A stretch of 64,000 nt of DNA from Leptolyngbya sp. FACHB-8 (GCF_014695575.1 NZ_JACJOO010000054.1:1-64000); one strand, 5' to 3'; numbered from the stretch's first letter, positions 26,536 through 36,570 are shown. Notes: generated from the sequence alone by a model not told the origin. Program-made: numbers and translations.

Positions 26536-26827
26536 CAATTTCAAGTGTGTAGTTGTTGAGAGAGACGCTAAGCACTCTTCTTTCAAGAATCACACTTCCA
26601 GAACATAGAAATGAAGGTGTGCAAGAACGGCGTTTCATCCTAATCCTAAGCAGTTGTTACGCAAAAGAGTTGATGCCATCAGAAACAGGATTTGGATTTA
26701 AATGGAACATTACTGTGTACTGTTATGAGTACGGAGTAAAAACAGTTGTGTATATAAAACCGTTTTTTTACTGAATGCGATCGCCTATTTTTATCATCGC
26801 AATGTGGATTGTAAGAATATTCACGGA

Positions 26828-27276
26828 GCGATCGCCGACCAGTACACCCTGAACGAAGATACTATTCCGACCGTTACTGCCCTGAATGGCGTTTTAGCCA
26901 ACGATTGTAGATCTAAATGGCGATCGCCTCACCTATAAGGCACGTCTGAGCAATGGGGCTGCCCTTCCTGAATGGCTTCGTTTTATTTAGCCTCCGCTTT
27001 CCGGGCAGCACTTTTATCGATGGGAATCGGGGCGATCGCCTGAGCCATCAGGCTCAACTGAGCAATGGCCACACTCTGCCAGCCTGGCTACGGTTTAACC
27101 CACAAAATCTCTTCCAGGGACTGCTGCCGGTTGCCTCTGAAGGTGCTTATAACCATTCGCCTGGTTGCTCGCGCTCGGCAGGGAGCACCGGCGTTCAGCC
27201 ACTTTACTCTGCGGGTACGCTCAGATTCTACGAGAGTGGACATGCCCAACCCCACAAACATCATCTGAGGAACTAA
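26828..27276 (+). pseudogene. Decayed fragment of a cadherin-like/VCBS repeat adhesin gene
   Basis: Three reading frames each give a piece of one recognisable protein type. At about 26828 the frame reads AIADQYTLNEDTIPTVTALN then GVLANDC, typical of tandem-95/VCBS adhesin repeats. At 26919 another frame reads GDRLTYKARLSNGAALPEWL and stops. From about 27031 a third gives GDRLSHQAQLSNGHTLPAWL, a diverged repeat of the preceding segment. Around 27147 a further frame gives LITIRLVARARQGAPAFSHF. These belong to dystroglycan-type cadherin-like domains. Frame changes and stops show it is inactive. The flanks (26536-26827, 27277-27599) hold no gene. Confidence 0.72.
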
Positions 27277-27387
27277 CTTTAACGACTCGGATATTGTGCG
27301 AGGAATGGTGGCGGGCGATTCTTAATGGAGTTCAGGCGAATACCCTTACCCGAACTCAAGTTAACTACTGCTCTTCAGATTAAGCGT

Positions 27388-27422
27388 GAAGAGGGGTGAG
27401 TGTTCAGCACTCACCCCTCTTC
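27388..27422. repeat. 15-bp hairpin in the pseudogene 3' flank
   Basis: Arms GAAGAGGGGTGAGTG (27388-27402) and CACTCACCCCTCTTC (27408-27422) with a TTCAG loop. It lies between the adhesin remnant and the end of the protease gene. Confidence 0.5.
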
Positions 27423-27599
27423 GTCAGATAGAAAGGGATATAAACCTTCTGAATTGTGCTCAGTCTCTAGTAAGCACAATCTGAGGGATTTAACCTGATC
27501 CCTATCGAATGATAGAGGTTTGATGGAAATAGAACTGGGAATATGAAGGATAGGTTTTTCGCCCATCCTCCATACCGTTAGCAGGCTGCCTGAAACGAG

Positions 27600-28961
27600 C
27601 TACGGGTGCAGGACACGGGCTCCAACTTCAGAGCTAGGAGCTGTTTGAGCCGATGGCGAAACCCGATTATCGGGGTTGTTACGCCAGGCGATGACATCGT
27701 TGTGAAGGACAGAAATCGCTCGGGTATATTGTGGGTCAGATTGGCTTGCCAAAGCGTTGGGCTCGGTGGCGAGGCGTCTTTGTTGAGCTTCTGTCAGGTT
27801 GATGGGGACATCCGGAGTAATGCCTCGGTGGCTGATGTCGGTGCCGTCGGGGGTGTAATAGTGAGAAATTGTTACGGCTAACCCAGAGCCATCCGAAAGC
27901 TCATGAACGGATTGCACCAGGGCTTTACCAAATGTCTGGCTACCTACAACTGTCGCCCGTCCATTATCCTTTAATGCTCCTGTTAAGATCTCACTGGAGC
28001 TGGCGGAGTTGCCATCTACCAGGACAACCAGGGGTAAGCGGGTGAGGGCGCTGTTGTCAGCCAGAGCCGATTCATTCGTTCCAACTCGGTCCACAATGCG
28101 TACCAGGGTACCATTTTGGATCCACATGCGAGCGATCGATAAACAGGCATCCACAAGGCCACCGGGGTTTCCCCGCAGGTCTAGAACATAGCCATCGGCT
28201 CCCTGTTCAGACAGATTCTGAATGGCCTCCTGCATCTGTTCGTCGGCATGGGCGCTAAACTCGGTCAAACGAATGTACCCAACCTTCATATCCCGTTCCT
28301 GGCGAAGGTTATAGGTGACGTTCGTGAGCTCAATCCGGGCGCGGGTCAGGATTACGTCGAATCCATTACCACCATTGCGGCTGAGGTGTAGAGTGATAGG
28401 TTTACCCTCCTCTCCGCGAATCCGTTCAGAAGCTTCTTCCAGGGTCATTTCATCGGTAGCCGCTCCGTCGATGAAGAGAATGCGATCGCCTGGCTGCACT
28501 CCAGCCTCAGCCGCAGGGGAGTTGGGGATCGGTTCTACAATCACCAAGGCATTCGTGCTGGAATCTTTGCTCAGGCGAATTCCAACGCCAGAGAGTTCCC
28601 CAGAGGTTTGGTTGGTGAGTGCTTCAAACTGTTGAGGAGTCATGAAGCGCGTATAGGGATCATCCAGTTGTTGTAGCGCTCGTCGCAAAGCTGCATAAGC
28701 TTCGTTGCGGGAGCTATACTCACGGCTCAGCAGTTCTTGGCGAGTTTCCTGCCAATTGACCTGATTAAAGTTGCTGTCGACGTAGCTGCGGTTAACAATT
28801 TGCCATGCCTCATCCAAAACGGCCTTGGGGCTGTCTTCTAGGGATGCTTGAACAGCGGTACTGAAGAGGGGGTTAACAATGGAAAGAGCTGCACCAGCCG
28901 CCGCTGCACTTCCCAAGAAGAGAGGATGCAAGGACGAACGAAATCGAGGAGATTGAGGCAT
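27600..28961 (-). CDS. Carboxyl-terminal processing protease (S41 family, Ctp)
   Basis: A 453-residue protease. A hydrophobic N-terminal segment (about 12-40, ending AVQAS) directs it to the lumen or periplasm. A PDZ domain (about 120-195) contains GVGIRLSKD and NSPAAEAGVQPGDRI. The S41 domain has the catalytic Ser in NSASSSEI (about 319-323) and the Lys346 in QTFGKALVQ. Cyanobacteria have CtpA, B and C; CtpA trims the D1 protein of photosystem II. Which of these this is cannot be settled without an alignment. The C-terminal tail is long and hydrophilic. Confidence 0.9.
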   Translation of the reverse strand: MPQSPRFRSSLHPLFLGSAAAAGAALSIVNPLFSTAVQASLEDSPKAVLDEAWQIVNRSYVDSNFNQVNWQETRQELLSREYSSRNEAYAALRRALQQLDDPYTRFMTPQQFEALTNQTSGELSGVGIRLSKDSSTNALVIVEPIPNSPAAEAGVQPGDRILFIDGAATDEMTLEEASERIRGEEGKPITLHLSRNGGNGFDVILTRARIELTNVTYNLRQERDMKVGYIRLTEFSAHADEQMQEAIQNLSEQGADGYVLDLRGNPGGLVDACLSIARMWIQNGTLVRIVDRVGTNESALADNSALTRLPLVVLVDGNSASSSEILTGALKDNGRATVVGSQTFGKALVQSVHELSDGSGLAVTISHYYTPDGTDISHRGITPDVPINLTEAQQRRLATEPNALASQSDPQYTRAISVLHNDVIAWRNNPDNRVSPSAQTAPSSEVGARVLHP

Positions 28962-29402
28962 AGTTTACGACTCGCTGTAAAAAAGACGGGCATAACAAGG
29001 AGCCTGAGCAGCAGCGGGAGGGCTGTGGCAAACCTCCGGCCTGCTGGACCGGATAATTGAAATTCCGCAAACCTGGCAAAAACGGTAAGCCCCCTGAAGA
29101 TTGTCAGCTACCACTCTCTAAGCTTGCGAGGAGGGTGCGGTTTTCCTCTGTAACAACTACGACGATTCTCGCGGTCGGTACGGCAGAAAATCATTACGTT
29201 GTGTAAAAAATGAACGGACCTCACACCTACTTGCGAACACAGCATAACTTTGATCTGTGAACGTTTCCAGACTTTTATGTGACAGTTTCTAGAATACCCT
29301 TGCTCCCTCGCTCAATTGATATAGAGTATTAATACGTTTGTACTTTTTGGCTACTTTTTTTAGGCTTTTTCTCTGTTTGTATCTTATGTGGGGGCGATCG
29401 CC
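28962..29402. other. Divergent intergenic region, protease to DUF2721 gene
   Basis: About 440 bp with no gene. It contains short inverted pieces near 29010-29045 (GGCAAACCTCCGGCC region) and an AT-rich stretch at 29320-29390 that probably carries the promoter of the downstream gene, but no clear -10/-35 pair. Confidence 0.4.
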
Positions 29403-29954
29403 ATGACCGTTGAGCAAACGAGTCAACTGATTCAGCTCATTCTCAATTCAACCCTAATGGTGGCGGTATGTGGGTTGGTGCTGATGGGGTTGCTGGTGCG
29501 TCAGGGAACACTTCAGCAACAGTTGCACTGGATTAACCGGGAATACCGCGAGCAACTGATGGGCACGGCAATTTTACAGGGCGATCGCTTTCAACAGTTG
29601 AAAAGCCAGCAGCAGGAGTTACGTCGGCACTACAGACAAATCCACGCCAGCATTTTGATTGCTTACAGTGCGTTGTTGCTGCTGCTGATCAGCTCGCTAA
29701 TGCTAGCCTTGCGGAGCTTGTGGAACCAGGATTGGTTGATCCCAGCTTCGATGGTGATGTTCGCGGTGGGAAATGGTGTGATGGTGTTGTCAGTCGGGAT
29801 GGCTCTAGTTGAAATTCGTAGCGCGTCCAATTCTCTATTAGGTGAGTTGCGGGATTGGGTGCAGTGGCGCGATCCCGAGGGCATTCGTCCCCGATTAACA
29901 TTGCCTAGGCGGCGATCCCGTCGAGTATCTGAAAAACGAGTGAACGTCGGATAA
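29403..29954 (+). CDS. DUF2721-like membrane protein
   Basis: A 183-residue protein with an N-terminal membrane helix (about 13-35), a charged helical region (38-80, QLHWINREYREQ and QQLKSQQQELRRHYRQIH) and two further helices (about 82-104 and 112-135). The layout matches small DUF2721 membrane proteins of cyanobacteria. An ATG at 29403 is preferred to the GTG at 29388, which overlaps a HIP1 site. The arginine-rich tail (RPRLTLPRRRSRRVSEKR) is notable. Its function is unknown; it is convergent with the deacetylase-like gene. Confidence 0.55.
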   Translation: MTVEQTSQLIQLILNSTLMVAVCGLVLMGLLVRQGTLQQQLHWINREYREQLMGTAILQGDRFQQLKSQQQELRRHYRQIHASILIAYSALLLLLISSLMLALRSLWNQDWLIPASMVMFAVGNGVMVLSVGMALVEIRSASNSLLGELRDWVQWRDPEGIRPRLTLPRRRSRRVSEKRVNVG

Positions 29955-29955
29955 G

Positions 29956-29992
29956 GATTCAAGAGAGGGAGCGAAGCTCCCCCTCTTGAATC
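29956..29992. terminator. 17-bp hairpin between convergent genes
   Basis: GATTCAAGAGAGGGAGC pairs with GCTCCCCCTCTTGAATC around GAA (one mismatch). It separates the DUF2721-like and deacetylase-like genes and could end both transcripts. Confidence 0.55.
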
Positions 29993-29993
29993 G

Positions 29994-30911
29994 TTACAGC
30001 TGAAATTGCCGAAAAATCTCATCCGCTGACCGGTGGAGAATGGAGTGGCGATAGACCAGTGCCTCCATGTCTTCGGCATAGCCGCCACCAATCACACAGG
30101 CGACGGGATGCCCTCGGGAGATGCAGGTGTGAAGCACCTGGAGATCGCGACGACGCAGGCCTGCATCGGTGAGAGCCAGTTTGCCAAGGCGATCGCCTTC
30201 ATGAACATCCACTCCAGCGTCATAAAACACCAGATCGGGCCGTACCTGGCTCAGGACATCAGGCAGGTAATGGGCCAGGGTTTGCAAGTAGGCATCATCT
30301 TCCATGCCAGTCGGGAGGGAAACATCCAGATCACTGTTCTGCTTGGTGCTGGGGAAGTTGATATCGCAGTGCATGGAGAAGGTGAAGACGCTGGGATCGT
30401 CCTGGAAGATGTAGGCCGTGCCGTCGCCCTGGTGTACGTCCAGGTCGACAATCAAGATTTTCTGGGCGATCCCCAGTTGTTGGACGACTCGAGCGGCGAT
30501 CGCCAAATCGTTGAAAATGCAGAAGCCTGCGCCATAGTGTGGGAACGCATGGTGCGTTCCTCCAGCTGTATTACAGGCCAGTCCTGTTTGTAAGGCCAGA
30601 CGAGCTGCTAGCAGTGTTCCACTGGCAGCGACGCAGGTGCGGTTGACCAAAGCTGGGCTCCAGGGCAGGCCAATGCGGCGCATGGCTTTAGGGGAAAGAC
30701 TGCCGCTGCAGTAGTCCTGCACATAGGCGTGGGTATGCACCAGTTCAATATGGTCCCGGGGGAGGAGTTCGGGCTCGAAGAATTGGTCTGGGGTCGCGAC
30801 CCCATCGGTGAGTAGCAACTCGTAAAGCTTGCCAAATTTGGCCATAGGAAATCGATGGCCAGGAGGCAAGGGCGCAACATAATCGGGATGGTAGACCAGA
30901 GGAAGACGCAT
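29994..30911 (-). CDS. Histone deacetylase superfamily amidohydrolase (class IV-like)
   Basis: A 305-residue zinc hydrolase of the arginase/deacetylase fold. It shows GGTHHAF (His120, His121), DLDVHQGDGTA (Asp158 and His160), YDAGVDVHEGD (Asp235) and the transition-state Tyr278 in IGGGYAE; Asp158, His160 and Asp235 are the expected zinc ligands. The sequence pattern resembles HDAC11-like bacterial proteins. Bacterial members act on acetylated small molecules or polyamines or on protein lysines; the target is unknown. It is the first of two genes reading left, 24 bp from the DUF6816 gene. Confidence 0.92.
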   Translation of the reverse strand: MRLPLVYHPDYVAPLPPGHRFPMAKFGKLYELLLTDGVATPDQFFEPELLPRDHIELVHTHAYVQDYCSGSLSPKAMRRIGLPWSPALVNRTCVAASGTLLAARLALQTGLACNTAGGTHHAFPHYGAGFCIFNDLAIAARVVQQLGIAQKILIVDLDVHQGDGTAYIFQDDPSVFTFSMHCDINFPSTKQNSDLDVSLPTGMEDDAYLQTLAHYLPDVLSQVRPDLVFYDAGVDVHEGDRLGKLALTDAGLRRRDLQVLHTCISRGHPVACVIGGGYAEDMEALVYRHSILHRSADEIFRQFQL

Positions 30912-30935
30912 CGGGTCAGCCGGAAATGGGCAAAT

Positions 30936-31883
30936 TTATGAGGTCGTCGTTTCGTCAGAATTGGCTGGATAGAACTCCAGGCGGTAGCGGTAGAGGGCAA
31001 CGGGGCGATCGCCTGCCTGAGTAAAATCAGGATCCTGGGGCGATAGGTAAATTGCCGTTACTTGATCCGCTGTGAGGCTGGGCTCTCCCGGACGTGTTTC
31101 GGGAAAGCGTTGATAAGCGGTGGTTGTTTCTACCTGATTCAAATAGATTTGCGGTGAGCTACGAAATTCCTGCTGAAAAATTTCCGTAGTGATGAATTGG
31201 TTGTCGTCAGGGCGCTCGGTGGCGCGGGCAGTCACGGTTGAAACTAACAGGCGTTTGCCTTGCAATACTGTCAGCTGGCGGTTGGGGTTTTCTGGATCTA
31301 CTTTAACGGCCAATACAGGACTTTGTCCGGTAGGGGAATCCAGGTAAGCATGGGCCAAGTTCTCTCCATTGAAAGCCCGATCGGCCACAATGGGTGGGGT
31401 GCGGGGGATCGATATGGGTAGCCAACTCGGCGGCTCTCGCTGTTCCGGCACGAAGCGGGCCTGAAACCGAATAGGCTGATTTAAATAAGAGCGATTACTT
31501 TCAAATCCGGGGGTCACAACATTTGGAGCCAGAGGTGCGACCATATCCACCAGAGTTGTGGCGACATCCCAGGTACCTGCGGCCCAATCCGGGTAGTACA
31601 AATCTCCTACTGCCGCTTGAACAATGGGCCGTTCCTCCCAGTTAGGAAATGTCGCTAGCCGTTGAGATAAAGGTCCTGCCCAGGCCGAGCCGCCACCCAG
31701 AAGCCATACCAACAACAACCCACACAACCAAAGCCCATGGTGAGACAGTCTAAGTTTTGAACGTTGCTGACGGCATTGTCGGAGCTGAGGAGGTGCGAGA
31801 GATAGATCTGGGCCTTGGGCCCGCATCCATCTCTCGTTCTTCATCAGCTTGGGAAGGGGTATCGATCGGTAGACAGGCGACAT
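30936..31883 (-). CDS. DUF6816 family secreted protein
   Basis: A 315-residue protein. After a basic N-terminus there is a signal-type helix (about 50-68, ending GSAWA) and a soluble domain of about 245 residues with AAGTWDVATTLVDMVAPLAP, SNRSYLNQPIRFQARFVP and TERPDDNQFITTEIFQQ. This matches a cyanobacterial and plastid family (DUF6816). It is probably exported to the thylakoid lumen or periplasm, since a signal sequence is present. The start may be inside: ATGs at 31844 and 31826 are alternatives, which would shorten the leader. It sits just upstream of the deacetylase-like gene and may be co-transcribed. Confidence 0.65.
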   Translation of the reverse strand: MSPVYRSIPLPKLMKNERWMRAQGPDLSLAPPQLRQCRQQRSKLRLSHHGLWLCGLLLVWLLGGGSAWAGPLSQRLATFPNWEERPIVQAAVGDLYYPDWAAGTWDVATTLVDMVAPLAPNVVTPGFESNRSYLNQPIRFQARFVPEQREPPSWLPISIPRTPPIVADRAFNGENLAHAYLDSPTGQSPVLAVKVDPENPNRQLTVLQGKRLLVSTVTARATERPDDNQFITTEIFQQEFRSSPQIYLNQVETTTAYQRFPETRPGEPSLTADQVTAIYLSPQDPDFTQAGDRPVALYRYRLEFYPANSDETTTS

Positions 31884-32250
31884 AAAGGATAGAACCGTTG
31901 AGGAACTGGAGCAGGGGCGATCGCACGACCTAATATAGCCTGGACTAACGCACTGTTGTCGGTTACAGCTACACGAAGAGCTGCTCCCCAGATTTCTAAA
32001 GAACTTGAGTTTTGAGTCCTCACGACTTGTCCATTCCTGTCCATTCCTGCTTCAGGTCCGGCTGCGATTCGGCGAAGGTCGTGTTAAAACAGGCGTGGCA
32101 TGGTCAGTCTGCGCAGAAGTTCACTCTGGGCAGGAGATGAATCCCTGGCCTATCCTAAAGAAGTTTGCCTAAAGTTTCCCAATGCAGCTTGATGTATTGG
32201 GGAATGGTGTCTGGGGACGCAGATCGAAAGCCGAGGGATAGGGAGGGAGC
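31884..32250. other. Divergent leader region, DUF6816 to CHAT gene
   Basis: A 367-bp gap with no gene. It contains a direct repeat of CCATTCCTG around 32032-32049 and a good ribosome site, GGGAGGGAGC, just before the 32251 ATG. No operator is evident. Confidence 0.4.
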
Positions 32251-35200
32251 ATGGACCAAAAACAGAGACGGTGGGGGTTGGGGGCGCTAATATTGCTGAG
32301 CTTGCTTCTGGGGAAGCGCGCACTCGCCCAAACCATTCAACCCGCAGCCGATGGTACGGGTACTCAGGTACAGGTGCAGGGCGATCGTATCCGCGTCACA
32401 GGAGGCCGCACTTCGCAGGATGGCGCGAATCTATTTCATAGCTTTGAGCAGTTCGGTTTGACCGCTGATCAAATTGCCCTTTTCCAATCCCAGGCAGACA
32501 TTCGCAATATCTTGGCACGCGTTGTGGGAGGCGATCCGTCTACGATTGACGGGCTGCTGCGAGTTGTCGGCGGCAACTCCAACCTATTTCTGATCAACCC
32601 ATCGGGGATCATCTTTGGCCCCCAGGCCCGGCTCGATCTACCGGGTAGCTTCGTTGCTACGACCGCGACGGGAATCGGCTTCGGAGTGCGAGAATTTTCT
32701 GTGGTTGGAGACACGAACTACAGCAACCTGGTGGGCGATCCCACAAACTTTTCCTTTGCTTTGGAAGAACCAGGGGCGATCGCTAACCTCGGTAATCTTC
32801 GGGTGGCGAACGGTGACCTGTCTCTCTTCGCAGGGACCGTCATTAACACAGGCAGCCTGGCGGCCCCCAATGGCGATCTCACCGTGACAGCAGTGCCCGG
32901 TTCAAGCCGTGTACGCCTGTCTCAGGAGGGTAGTCTTCTGAGCTTAGAGCTAGAAGGGCTGGCTGACGAGAATCTGAATCTGCGTCCGGCGACTTTACCT
33001 GAACTGTTGACGGGAGGTGGCCTGAACAATGCTTCGCAATTGACGGTGAGTGCCGATGGTACGGTGCGATTGCAAGGTAGTGGCATCATCACAGCAGGCG
33101 ATGTGGCCCTGGGGCGATCGCCCAACCCTTCTGTATGGGGTGGAAATATGCTGATATCCGCAGCAGATGACCTGTTGCTGAGTGAAGCGCAGGTGCAGGC
33201 GGCTGACGATCTGTTTTTGTTGGCTGGCGATCGCCTGCAGATACGCGATAGCAATACGAATGCAGTGCGGATTATCGCTGGGGATGACTTAGTGCTGCGT
33301 GGCAACAGCCAGGTCGATGTTTTTGCCCTCAGCCATCCAGATAGTGGCTTCTGGTCAGGGGGCGATATGACATTGCGATCGGCTCAAACCGTTAGTGCCG
33401 ACGCCCACTTTTTCAGTGGAGGTAACTTCCGAATTCGCCAGTTGGACGGGGACATGGGTGATCTATTCAGTCCCTACGATCCCATCATTCGAGCCCAGGG
33501 AAATGTCAGCTTTAACAGCTATACCGGAGCCTCACTCCACGTCATTGCATCAGGTCGTGTAGTGATACCCGGAAGCATCACGATTACAGGGGCAGATCCG
33601 ACGAACGGCTTGCAGGAGACCGTCACGCTTTCGAATGGCGACAGCATATTGATCAACGGTCGACAACGGCCAACGCTAGATATTCGGGCTGGGGTGCAAC
33701 CCAACGTGGTGGGTTCAGGCATATCTGGTACGCCCCTACCTCCTGGATTGCGTATTCAAGCAAGGCCGACATCGGCCAACATTTCCATTGGCTCCATCCT
33801 GATTGATGCTCCCAATGGCCAGGTGTTCCTCAGTACGCAATACCAGCCAGACCTTAGCCTGCCGGGCGGTAATATTCGCGTCACCAGAGCTGATGGTATC
33901 TCAACCGATGCCTCTACGGGCTTAGGGGGAGATATTTTCATTGACTCCCGCGCCCGGTTTACCTCTGCTGGCACTCTGGATGCGGCTACCTTAGCTCGAA
34001 CCTCTGGCGATATTGTTGTGCTGGCCCAGCGCAACATTGTGATTCGGGGCAGCGTGAATACCTTTGGAAATCGGGCTGGGGATATTAACCTTCAAAGCCG
34101 GAGGGATATCCGGATCAATGGGGAGCTGAATGCTGATTCTGACCTTGGTGCCGGAGGGGATATTGTGGCGCGGGCGGGTCGTGATCTAACCATTGCAGGG
34201 GATGTCTCCGCTACTGGAACGGATGGCCCCGGCGGCTCAGTGAACCTGCAATCTACCCGTGATGTGCAGGTTGGCAATGTAAGTACCCAGGCGATCGGTG
34301 GCACATCCAACCTGCCCTACTCAGGAGGCCGTATTCGACTGGCCGCAGTTGATGGCAACCTTCAAGCCGGTACCGTCACCACCTCCGGGGAAACCGGGAG
34401 TGGGGCGATCGCCCTTCGAGCTGGTGGCACCCTGGCCTTGCAAGACATCCTGGCAAGCTCCGGAATTAATGGAGTCGGTGATCCTATCTGGATTGGGTCG
34501 CAGGGAACCCAAACAATCAATAGCATTGCTGCCACCTCTGGCGGAACAGGAACGGACGTGAGCCTGGTGAGTCGGGAGGGATCTATCCGGATTGGGGATG
34601 TGAATACATTGGGGCGCGATCGCGGGGGAAACCAATTCTTCCAAGCTGCGGGTGCAATTGTGACCGGCAACCTCACCAGCTCTGCGTCAACTGGAGCGGC
34701 TGGTAATCTAACCCTCACCGAAGCCTTCAGGATTCAGACAGGCAATCTTTTGGCCTCTGGTGTTGAGGGTGGGAATGTCACACTGCAGGCCGCCGGTACG
34801 GTTGAAACCGGTGGCATTTTCACCCGCGGTTCGATAGGTTCTGGCGGAGATGTGTTAATTAATCCCGCAGGTGATGTGCAAGTGGAGCAAATTGATGCCC
34901 GTGGGGGAACTGACGGGCGGGGCGGGGCAGTCAGCATTGTCACGAATCGTTTTTTCCGGGCCACGGGGGGGACAAATGCTGACGGGAATGGCAGTCTGAT
35001 CAGCATCAATACGACAGGAGGGTTGTGGGGTGGTCCCGTCGACATCACCCATGGTGGTGCTGCACAGGATATCCCCTTTACGGTAGGAGACGCTTCGGTT
35101 AACGGAACTGCTGGAAGTATCACCTCTGGTCGTTCTACCATTGCTCCCTCGCAATCCTTCGAGGGTGACTATACCCAGGGCAACATTGCCATTCGATCGC

Positions 35201-36564
35201 GCGAGGCTAATCCCGGTTCACAGGATGGAGATCCTCTGCTCAATGGAGATCCTCTGCTCGATGAAGATTCCGAGCTGGATGACGTGGCTAGGCCTCTTGA
35301 TAACGAGACCTCCGATGGCCTGGTAGAGAATACTGCAAGGACGATCGACCAGGAGTTTTCCGATGACTTTGAGGATTACTTTGGTTTGCCTGAGAGTGGC
35401 GCACTGTCGCTTCAGGGGGTCCAGGGTACCCTATCGAATGTGGCCCAGGCTACCGGGCTTACCCCAGCGTTGGTCTATGTCAACTTTGTCCCGAGGGCCG
35501 TGGATACGGGCGACTCAGGAAACGACTCGTTAGAACTGGTGCTAGTCACTCCGGAAGGAGATCTCATCCGCAAACGCGTTTTACAAACGACGCGATCGCA
35601 AGTGCTTGCCACCGCTGCCCGCTTTCGCAATGAAGTGACCAATCCCGCCCGCACCCGTACGGCCTCCTACCTGGCTCCAGCTCAGCAACTCTACCAGTGG
35701 CTAGTCGCACCTCTAGAGGAGGATCTCCAGGGTCAGGGGATTGACAATCTGGCGTTTATTTTTGACCAGGGGTTGCGATCGCTCCCCGTAGCAGCCCTCC
35801 ACGATGGTCAGCACTTCCTGGTCGAGCGCTACAGCATTGGCCTAATGCCGAGCCTTGCTCTGGTAGATACCCGCTACCGCGACATTCGCAACAACCAAGT
35901 TCTGGCAATGGGGGCTTCCCAGTTTACGGATCAGCTACCGCTTCCTGCCGTCCCCATTGAGTTGGAGGAGGTTGCTACTCAAGTTTGGCGAGGCGAGTAC
36001 TTTTTAAATCAAGACTTTACCCTCAAAAACCTACTGGCGCAGCGCGACGCCCAGCCTTTTGGCATTGTTCACCTGGCTACCCATGGCGAGTTCCGACCCG
36101 GCGATCCTAGCAATTCCTACATCCAATTCTGGGATCAGCGGCTACAGCTCGATCAACTACGACAAATGAACCTGAACAATCCACCTGTTAATCTGCTGGT
36201 GTTAAGTGCTTGCCGTACAGCTATGGGAGATGCACAGGCTGAGTTGGGTTTTGCGGGGTTGGCTCTTCAAGCTGGGGTTCAAAGTGCTCTGGCTAGCTTA
36301 TGGTATGTATCTGACGCAGGCACGCTGGCTTTGATGACCGAGTTCTACCAGAACTTGCAGGATGTCCCCATGAAGGCAGAAGCCCTGCGTCAAGCTCAAC
36401 TGGCTATGCTGAGGGGAGAAGTACAACTGGATGGCAGAAGCCTTGTTAGCCGTCGTCGGGGAAGTGTAATTGAGTTGCCTTCCGAATTTGACAAGGGTAG
36501 TACGCCTAACTTGGCACACCCCTACTACTGGGCAGGCTTCACAATGATTGGTAGCCCCTGGTAA
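32251..36564 (+). CDS. Secreted filamentous-haemagglutinin-type protein fused to a CHAT peptidase domain
   Basis: A 1437-residue protein in four parts. A signal peptide (1-26, ending ALA-Q) is followed by a two-partner-secretion/haemagglutinin domain (about 30-220) with FHSFEQFGL and NLFLINPSGIIFGPQARLD. Residues 220-960 are long beta-helix repeats (GGDIFIDSRARF, GGDIVARAGRD, GGNVTLQAAG). An acidic linker (about 990-1040) holds tandem GDPLLN/GDPLLD repeats. The CHAT domain (about 1065-1437) has catalytic His1278 (ATHGEF) and Cys1321 (LSACRTA). CHAT domains are caspase-like peptidases. No TpsB outer-membrane partner lies in the window. Fusions of this type are known in cyanobacteria, but their substrates are not. 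Confidence 0.92.
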   Translation: MDQKQRRWGLGALILLSLLLGKRALAQTIQPAADGTGTQVQVQGDRIRVTGGRTSQDGANLFHSFEQFGLTADQIALFQSQADIRNILARVVGGDPSTIDGLLRVVGGNSNLFLINPSGIIFGPQARLDLPGSFVATTATGIGFGVREFSVVGDTNYSNLVGDPTNFSFALEEPGAIANLGNLRVANGDLSLFAGTVINTGSLAAPNGDLTVTAVPGSSRVRLSQEGSLLSLELEGLADENLNLRPATLPELLTGGGLNNASQLTVSADGTVRLQGSGIITAGDVALGRSPNPSVWGGNMLISAADDLLLSEAQVQAADDLFLLAGDRLQIRDSNTNAVRIIAGDDLVLRGNSQVDVFALSHPDSGFWSGGDMTLRSAQTVSADAHFFSGGNFRIRQLDGDMGDLFSPYDPIIRAQGNVSFNSYTGASLHVIASGRVVIPGSITITGADPTNGLQETVTLSNGDSILINGRQRPTLDIRAGVQPNVVGSGISGTPLPPGLRIQARPTSANISIGSILIDAPNGQVFLSTQYQPDLSLPGGNIRVTRADGISTDASTGLGGDIFIDSRARFTSAGTLDAATLARTSGDIVVLAQRNIVIRGSVNTFGNRAGDINLQSRRDIRINGELNADSDLGAGGDIVARAGRDLTIAGDVSATGTDGPGGSVNLQSTRDVQVGNVSTQAIGGTSNLPYSGGRIRLAAVDGNLQAGTVTTSGETGSGAIALRAGGTLALQDILASSGINGVGDPIWIGSQGTQTINSIAATSGGTGTDVSLVSREGSIRIGDVNTLGRDRGGNQFFQAAGAIVTGNLTSSASTGAAGNLTLTEAFRIQTGNLLASGVEGGNVTLQAAGTVETGGIFTRGSIGSGGDVLINPAGDVQVEQIDARGGTDGRGGAVSIVTNRFFRATGGTNADGNGSLISINTTGGLWGGPVDITHGGAAQDIPFTVGDASVNGTAGSITSGRSTIAPSQSFEGDYTQGNIAIRSREANPGSQDGDPLLNGDPLLDEDSELDDVARPLDNETSDGLVENTARTIDQEFSDDFEDYFGLPESGALSLQGVQGTLSNVAQATGLTPALVYVNFVPRAVDTGDSGNDSLELVLVTPEGDLIRKRVLQTTRSQVLATAARFRNEVTNPARTRTASYLAPAQQLYQWLVAPLEEDLQGQGIDNLAFIFDQGLRSLPVAALHDGQHFLVERYSIGLMPSLALVDTRYRDIRNNQVLAMGASQFTDQLPLPAVPIELEEVATQVWRGEYFLNQDFTLKNLLAQRDAQPFGIVHLATHGEFRPGDPSNSYIQFWDQRLQLDQLRQMNLNNPPVNLLVLSACRTAMGDAQAELGFAGLALQAGVQSALASLWYVSDAGTLALMTEFYQNLQDVPMKAEALRQAQLAMLRGEVQLDGRSLVSRRRGSVIELPSEFDKGSTPNLAHPYYWAGFTMIGSPW

Positions 36565-36570
36565 CGCCTT

